A stretch of DNA of 32,748 nt from Actinomycetes bacterium (GTDB lineage Bacteria; Actinomycetota; Acidimicrobiia; Acidimicrobiales; Bog-793). The number at the start of each line of letters is the position of its first letter. Positions within the stretch are counted from its first letter, which is position 1. Shown here piece after piece: positions 32,615 to 32,748 of the stretch. A program made the translations under genes and the position numbers. The stretch is taken from positions 1 through 32,748 of the forward strand of contig JAJZLV010000075.1 of assembly GCA_021803215.1 (NCBI GenBank), in the 5' to 3' direction. The notes under the pieces are model-generated. The model was given only the letters and a program-made list of their open reading frames with translations, ran no database searches and was not told where the DNA came from.

Positions 32615-32748
32615 GGCAACATCCTGCCCGTTCGCAAGGGGCCGCACCACCTCTCTGTCCGGGGTCCCACCCTCGCCAGGGCAGGTCCACTGCCTCTCGG
32701 CCGCGGGGGTCGGTCTAGCCACTGACGGTGCCCAGTCGTAACTGTTCA

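Overview
This is high-GC DNA packed with genes on both strands. GTG starts are common, many start and stop codons overlap, and several genes carry a TANNNT hexamer 6-7 nt before the start codon, the pattern of leaderless mRNAs. An actinobacterial LexA box (CGAAC-N4-GTTCG), a rimO-pgsA-cinA-(GNAT)-recA block, an alpha-methylacyl-CoA racemase close to the mycobacterial enzyme and an F420-ligase-like domain all point to an actinobacterium. An uncultured Acidimicrobiia-like lineage is my guess; no rRNA gene is present to settle it. I see no tRNA, rRNA, CRISPR array, insertion sequence or phage gene. The window reads as chromosomal backbone with unusual gene fusions.

Layout. 1-4419 (+): a chain of four genes joined by GTGA stop/start overlaps: HAD-IB phosphatase (5' truncated by the window edge), zinc-type MDR dehydrogenase, LarA-like (DUF2088) protein and PlsC-type acyltransferase. 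A GntR/UTRA regulator converges on it. 5263-8109: small XRE regulator, DMT exporter, RhlG-like SDR, Fpg/Nei DNA glycosylase. 8217-12329 (-): a two-gene operon of a HAD-PlsC fusion followed by an 893-aa asparagine synthetase fused to a CofE-like F420 ligase domain. A LysR gene diverges from it, with repeated hairpins in the spacer. 13482-16750: two related GNAT acetyltransferases, a single-Cys DsbA-like protein and recA, with an SOS box between recA and the second GNAT.

16754-19912 (-): rimO-pgsA-cinA operon. 19952-22226: alpha-methylacyl-CoA racemase (-) and galactokinase (+). 22231-26720 (-): operon of alpha/beta hydrolase, membrane-anchored MurF-like ligase, D-Ala-D-Ala ligase-like enzyme and PH/SHOCT membrane protein. 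26798-28651 (+): UvrD-like helicase. 28779-29270 (+): a small protein built almost wholly of 11-residue repeats. 29317-29784 (+): Rrf2 regulator without Fe-S cysteines, convergent to cbs-metB (reverse transsulfuration), in which the CBS carries an extra N-terminal domain.

The best candidates for undescribed biology are the AsnB-CofE fusion operon, the HAD/MDR/LarA/PlsC cluster, the membrane Mur ligase operon and the hendecad-repeat protein. Functions proposed for these systems are inference from domains and neighbours.
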